Shown here in pieces: positions 6,680-9,824 of a stretch of DNA of 9,824 bases; the first letter of the stretch is position 1; each line of letters starts with the position of its first letter. A model generated the notes under the pieces. The model made no database searches. It was not told where the DNA came from and worked only from the letters and a program-made list of their open reading frames with translations. The stretch is taken from the NCBI GenBank assembly GCA_041581935.1, contig JBFICP010000112.1:1-9824 (forward strand), in the 5' to 3' direction. The DNA comes from JAABYT01 sp041581935. Its GTDB lineage: Bacteria; Pseudomonadota; Gammaproteobacteria; HK1. A program made the translations under genes and the position numbers.

Positions 6680-7486
6680 ATGACACGGACGCCGTATAGA
6701 ATCGGATGCGCTGTCGTGGTGGCAGCAATCTGGCTTATGGGTTGCACCGCCTCCACGCAGGACGCCACTCCAGCCGCCGAAAGCGCCGTTTCACAGCCCG
6801 TATTACGTGTCGGCGTGACGGCGAACTATCCACCGCTGGTTTACAAGGTGGACGGCAAACTGGTCGGAATCGAGATCGACCTCGCCGGCGAGGTGGCCAC
6901 TGATCTCGACAAACGCATGGAGTTCGTGGAGTTGCCCTGGAAACGTCTCATCCCTGCGCTGGTTGCCAGAGATATCGATGTGATCATGTCAGGCATGTCG
7001 ATCACAGCTGGTCGCGAGCGGAAGGTATCCTTCACCGAGCCCTATCTGCACATCGGACAGATGGCGATTACGCGAGTTGACGAGCTGCAAAGGCTCGCAA
7101 GCTTGAGCGCGCTTTTGAACGCACCCATTACGGTCGGGTTCGAACCAGAGACGACGGGCGAAGCATTCGTCAAGTCGAACATGCGCAACGCACGACCCAG
7201 GGCGGTCGATTCCATCGATGGTGCGATTACGGCCCTCAGGGCTCGCGAGATCGACGCATTCGTGCACGATGCGCCCACTGCGTGGCGAATCGGCAGCGAT
7301 CCCGCGTATCAGGATCTGATAGGGCTCTACTGGCCGCTGACCGACGAGTATCTGGCCTGGGCCGTGCGGATCTCCGACCGGGAGCTGCGCCGCGTGCTGA
7401 GCGACCAAATCGAGGCGATGAACAAAGATGGGCGGATTGCCCGAATTACGCGCAAATGGATAAAGGTACGCGTCGAAGTGAAGTGA
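6680..7486 (+). CDS. Solute-binding lipoprotein, family 3 (amino acid-binding type)
   Basis: A 268-residue periplasmic binding protein. The N-terminus MTRTPYRIGCAVVVAAIWL followed by MGC is a lipoprotein signal with the lipid-accepting cysteine at C22; Met at the -2 position is a mild departure from the usual lipobox. The mature part begins after a Ser/Ala/Thr-rich spacer with LRVGVTANYPPLVY (42-55). GIEIDLAGEVATDLDKR follows at 63-79, then IMSGMSITAGRER at 102-114 and SFTEPYL at 117-123, the classic family 3 pattern. R112 is in the position that binds a ligand carboxylate. D197 in IDAFVHDAPTAW is the likely amino-group ligand. The family feeds ABC importers or acts as sensor domains. Here no permease or ATPase gene is adjacent, so the partner and ligand are unknown. 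A GAGG at 6665-6668 lies 11 bases before the ATG, a long spacing. The stop overlaps the next gene's GTG. Confidence 0.85.
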   Translation: MTRTPYRIGCAVVVAAIWLMGCTASTQDATPAAESAVSQPVLRVGVTANYPPLVYKVDGKLVGIEIDLAGEVATDLDKRMEFVELPWKRLIPALVARDIDVIMSGMSITAGRERKVSFTEPYLHIGQMAITRVDELQRLASLSALLNAPITVGFEPETTGEAFVKSNMRNARPRAVDSIDGAITALRAREIDAFVHDAPTAWRIGSDPAYQDLIGLYWPLTDEYLAWAVRISDRELRRVLSDQIEAMNKDGRIARITRKWIKVRVEVK

Positions 7487-8124
7487 GACGTGCGGGCGTG
7501 GCCCGCGGTTCGCCGACGGCGACCGCGTTTTGCACCAAGAGCCTGGACCTGGCGCGCATCTTCGCGGCGCTCGATGATGACGGCGCATTGGCGGTTCCGG
7601 TGCTAGATGAAACGTTCCGCGCCTCGCTGCTGGAGGCGGCGCACGCCTGCCGATTTCGTCCCGCCCGGGCGCTGGTGGGCAAGGGTGAGCGATTGGTGCG
7701 TCAGCGAATGGAAGTGTGCGAGGATTTTCCGTCCGACAGCATATTTCGAGAACTCACCGAAGAGTTCCAGGCGCTCTGGGATGCGGGGCTTGCCGGTGCT
7801 GCCGGCAACCCCTTCGATGATCAGCTGATTTTCAACGATCTCATGCTGCAGCGTTATCAGGTCGGCGAAGTCGGCATTACTCCGCATCGCGACCGCACCG
7901 GCTACAGAAACCTCGTGTGCTTGTTCATTCTCGAGGGGAGAGGCCGGTTTTTCGTTTGTGATGACCGAACCGGAAGGGGTGCGCGGGAGATTCCCCATGC
8001 CCCCGGTGACGTTCTCCTTATGCGGGCACCGGGCTTCAGAGCGTCGCTCGAGCGTCCATTTCATTTCGTGCGCGACATTCGAAGTCCGCGGTACATCTTC
8101 GGTCTACGTCAGGAAAGCCGCTGA
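7483..8124 (+). CDS. AlkB-like 2-oxoglutarate/Fe(II)-dependent oxygenase
   Basis: A 213-residue protein if it starts at the GTG at 7483, whose last two bases overlap the stop of the binding lipoprotein (GTGA). A second GTG at 7498 would remove five residues. The C-terminal half carries the double-stranded beta-helix iron site: QRYQVGEVGITPHRD gives H135 and D137, and PFHFVRDI gives the distal H194. RYIFGLRQ gives R203 and R209, matching the R-x5-R ending of AlkB-type enzymes (2-oxoglutarate salt bridge plus second arginine). APGDVLLM at 173-180 is the usual strand before the distal histidine. The superfamily oxidises substrates, often demethylating alkylated nucleic acid or protein, with O2 and 2-oxoglutarate. 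The N-terminal 110 residues, where the substrate lid would lie, are not recognisable, so the substrate is unknown. The same frame is open back to 7282 inside the preceding gene, but that part is a shadow. Confidence 0.68.
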   Translation: MRRAGVARGSPTATAFCTKSLDLARIFAALDDDGALAVPVLDETFRASLLEAAHACRFRPARALVGKGERLVRQRMEVCEDFPSDSIFRELTEEFQALWDAGLAGAAGNPFDDQLIFNDLMLQRYQVGEVGITPHRDRTGYRNLVCLFILEGRGRFFVCDDRTGRGAREIPHAPGDVLLMRAPGFRASLERPFHFVRDIRSPRYIFGLRQESR

Positions 8125-8205
8125 GCCCGAGGCTAAATGGGTAACTTGCGTGGACAGGGTTGCAGCGCTAACCGGGCTTCGATAAGTTCTCAGTTTTGAC
8201 GCCTC

Positions 8206-8243
8206 TGCCGCGCCCCGGCTCAGCCCAGGCCCAAGGCGCGGTA
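8206..8243 (+). promoter_or_regulatory. Possible leader hairpin ahead of the glutaredoxin gene
   Basis: CCGCGCC (8208-8214) can pair perfectly with GGCGCGG (8235-8241), extended by a G-T and a T-A pair to nine pairs, around a 20-base loop. It ends five bases before the ribosome site GAGGAG (8248-8253), so it could affect translation of the glutaredoxin gene. No T run follows, so it is not a standard terminator. The rest of the 135-base gap (8125-8259) holds no gene. A TTGCAG/TAAGTT pair spaced by 17 bases (8160-8188) is a weak promoter candidate. Confidence 0.3.
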
Positions 8244-8247
8244 CGGC

Positions 8248-8253
8248 GAGGAG
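8248..8253 (+). promoter_or_regulatory. Shine-Dalgarno of the glutaredoxin fusion gene
   Basis: GAGGAG is followed by six bases and then the ATG at 8260. It fixes the start of the glutaredoxin gene and agrees with the family N-terminus, in which a short helix precedes the first beta strand VVLFMKG. Confidence 0.8.
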
Positions 8254-8259
8254 AGTTAC

Positions 8260-8886
8260 ATGTCTGGTGACAATGCAATTCGGGAACGTATCGATTCGCT
8301 GATCGCTTCCAACCGGGTCGTGCTTTTCATGAAGGGCACGCGACACCAACCCCAGTGCGGGTTCTCTGCCGCCACCGTGAGCATACTGGACTCGCTGCTG
8401 CCGGATTATGTGACAATTAACGTCCTGGAAGATCCGGAAATTCGCGAAGGCATAAAGTCCTACTCGGACTGGCCGACCATTCCGCAGCTCTACATCGACA
8501 AGGAATTCACCGGTGGCTGTGACGTCGTAAAGCAGATGTTCAACACCGGTCAGTTGCACGAAGCACTGGGCGTGGATCCTCCCGATCGCACGCCGCCAAA
8601 GATCGAAATCGGCGATGCAGCAGCCGAAGTCATGCGCAACGCACTCGAGGCACAGCCGGGAATGTCGGTTCATCTTTCCATCGATAGCCGTTGGCAGCAC
8701 AACTTCGCGCTCGGCCCGGCCGAAGGCCATGAAATCAAGACCGAGTCGAACGGAGTAGAGATTCTTCTCGATGTCGGCTCGGCGCAGAAGGCGCGCGGCC
8801 TTAAAGTCGACATGGTCGAAACCCTGCACGGCAAGGGGTTCGAAATCCACAATCCCAACGCACCGGGTACCGGCGCTTCGGCCTGA
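8260..8886 (+). CDS. CGFS monothiol glutaredoxin (Grx4 type) fused to a cysteine-less A-type domain
   Basis: A 208-residue two-domain protein. Residues 1-107 are a Grx4/GrxD-type monothiol glutaredoxin. VVLFMKGTRHQPQCGFS contains the glutathione-contacting K25 and active-site C33 in the CGFS motif. WPTIPQLYID at 71-80 contains the cis-proline P75, and GGCDVV is at 85-90. Such proteins bind a [2Fe-2S] cluster with glutathione and pass it to targets in the cytoplasm. Typical GrxD stops after about 110 residues. Here residues 114-201 continue as an A-type carrier fold (IscA/ErpA/HesB-like), from IEIGDAAAEVMRNAL, through SNGVEILLD, to GKGFEIHNPNAP. All three cluster-binding cysteines of A-type proteins are absent: the first is replaced in SRWQH and the CGC end by GTGAS. 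The extra domain may be a structural or partner-binding module; this is inference. The start is set by GAGGAG six bases upstream. Creatinase follows after 17 bases. Confidence 0.9.
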   Translation: MSGDNAIRERIDSLIASNRVVLFMKGTRHQPQCGFSAATVSILDSLLPDYVTINVLEDPEIREGIKSYSDWPTIPQLYIDKEFTGGCDVVKQMFNTGQLHEALGVDPPDRTPPKIEIGDAAAEVMRNALEAQPGMSVHLSIDSRWQHNFALGPAEGHEIKTESNGVEILLDVGSAQKARGLKVDMVETLHGKGFEIHNPNAPGTGASA

Positions 8887-8903
8887 TTGCGCGGCCAGGG
8901 ATC

Positions 8904-9824
8904 GTGGACAGGCCGCGCACGTTCACCATCGAGAACGGAGCCAAGGCTGCGCCGACCTTCTCCGAACGTGAGATGTCGGCACGCCTCGCGCGGCTGCGCG
9001 CCCATATGGCGAGCGAAGACATCGATGCCGTGCTTTTCACCTCGATTCACAATATCAACTATTTCACGGATTTCGTTTACTGCTCATTCGGCCGCCCCTA
9101 CGGCCTGGTCGTGACTCAGGACCGCTCGACCACCATCAGCGCGAATATCGATGGCGGGCAACCGTGGCGACAGAGCTTCGGCGATCAGATCACCTATACC
9201 GACTGGCAGCGGGACAACTACTACGCTGCCGTGAGAGAGCTGATTCCGCGATCCCGGCGCGTCGGAGTCGAGCTCGATCATCTCAGCGTCGACAATCACG
9301 GAAAGCTTGCCGCGACACTCGCCGACACCGAGCTCGTGGACATCGGTGCGGCCACGATGCGAATGCGCATGATCAAGTCAGCCGAGGAAATTGCGCTGAT
9401 CACCGAGGGTGCGAGAATCGCGGATATCGGCGGTTGGGCGTGCATCGAAGCCATCGACGAAGATGTACCGGAGTACGAGGTCGCGTTGCACGCGACCGCG
9501 GCCATGGTCAGGGAAATCGGTCGCTCATTTCCGCACACTGAGCTGATGGACACGTGGACGTGGTTTCAGTCGGGAATCAATACCGATGGTGCGCACAACC
9601 CCGTTACGACGAGACGAATTCACCGTGGTGATATTCTGAGTCTCAATTGTTTTCCGATGATATCGGGTTACTATCACGCTCTTGAACGAACATTGTTCTT
9701 CGAGTTCGCAAGTGCCCGCGCAGTCGAGCTCTGGGAAATCAACTGCCAGGTGCATCGCCGCGGGCTCGAGCTCATCGTGCCCGGCGCGCGATGCGCGGAT
9801 ATCGCCGCCGAGCTCAACGAAATC
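8904..9824 (+). CDS. Creatinase (creatine amidinohydrolase), 5' part
   Basis: The first 307 codons of a creatinase of the M24/pita-bread fold, cut by the window end; the family is about 400-410 residues. The enzyme hydrolyses creatine to sarcosine and urea without a metal ion, unlike the related aminopeptidases. The GTG at 8904 gives DRPRTFTIENGAKAAPTFS, which lines up residue for residue with my recollection of the start of Pseudomonas putida creatinase. The later ATG at 8973 would cut into conserved sequence. FTSIHNINYFTDF and YCSFGRPY (59-66) are creatinase signatures; F62 and R64 contact creatine in the known structure. MRMRMIKSAEE, MDTWTWFQSGINTDGAHNP and ALERTLF are also present. H231 and E261 correspond to the catalytic His232 and Glu262. 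The glutamate and arginine nearer the C-terminus lie outside the window. An AGGG at 8897-8900 sits close to the GTG. The 17-base gap suggests co-transcription with the glutaredoxin gene. Other M24 enzymes are less likely given this match. Confidence 0.88.
   Translation, partial: MDRPRTFTIENGAKAAPTFSEREMSARLARLRAHMASEDIDAVLFTSIHNINYFTDFVYCSFGRPYGLVVTQDRSTTISANIDGGQPWRQSFGDQITYTDWQRDNYYAAVRELIPRSRRVGVELDHLSVDNHGKLAATLADTELVDIGAATMRMRMIKSAEEIALITEGARIADIGGWACIEAIDEDVPEYEVALHATAAMVREIGRSFPHTELMDTWTWFQSGINTDGAHNPVTTRRIHRGDILSLNCFPMISGYYHALERTLFFEFASARAVELWEINCQVHRRGLELIVPGARCADIAAELNEI

Noticed and set aside
6669..6683. Four-codon ATG...TGA frame whose stop overlaps the binding lipoprotein ATG
   Set aside because: The GAGG touches this ATG directly, leaving no proper spacing, and such tiny frames arise by chance.
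7282..7482. In-frame upstream extension of the AlkB-like reading frame
   Set aside because: It overlaps the conserved C-terminus of the binding lipoprotein and its translation resembles nothing. The GTGA overlap at 7483 is a natural coupled start.
8904..9824. Ectoine hydrolase (DoeA) or Xaa-Pro aminopeptidase as the identity of the last gene
   Set aside because: The YCSFGRPY and INTDGAHNP signatures and the N-terminal alignment fit creatinase much better than these related M24 families.

Overview
The window reads as a chromosomal piece of a proteobacterium, most likely a gammaproteobacterium. It is fairly GC-rich, densely packed, and uses GTG starts and 4-base GTGA stop/start overlaps. The taxonomic call is inference from gene style and content (a CGFS glutaredoxin with an extra domain, a DinF-type MATE pump, a creatinase). 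No RNA gene, insertion sequence, CRISPR array or phage gene was seen.

Left part (1-3822, + strand): a tight propionate operon. It holds the 3' end of a propionyl-CoA carboxylase beta subunit, the complete biotin-carrying alpha subunit, the MeaB GTPase that guards methylmalonyl-CoA mutase, and methylmalonyl-CoA epimerase. Together they carry propionyl-CoA through (S)- and (R)-methylmalonyl-CoA towards succinyl-CoA. The mutase itself is not in the window and probably lies upstream.

Middle part (3835-6388, - strand): a DinF-like MATE transporter, convergent with the epimerase gene and only 12 bases from it. Upstream of it is an unrecognised membrane-anchored protein with five degenerate repeats of about 29 residues and a LysM-like C-terminus. 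A 291-base divergent intergenic region with a 10-base perfect inverted repeat follows.

Right part (6680-9824, + strand): a family 3 solute-binding lipoprotein without a permease gene beside it, coupled by a GTGA overlap to a small AlkB-like 2-oxoglutarate/Fe(II) oxygenase. After 135 non-coding bases comes a monothiol glutaredoxin fused to a cysteine-less A-type (HesB/IscA-like) domain. Sixteen to seventeen bases later comes the first three quarters of a creatinase gene, cut by the window edge.

Most genes are ordinary metabolism. The items that deserve a second look are the glutaredoxin fusion, the repeat/LysM-like protein, the AlkB-like protein coupled to a binding lipoprotein, and the creatinase.
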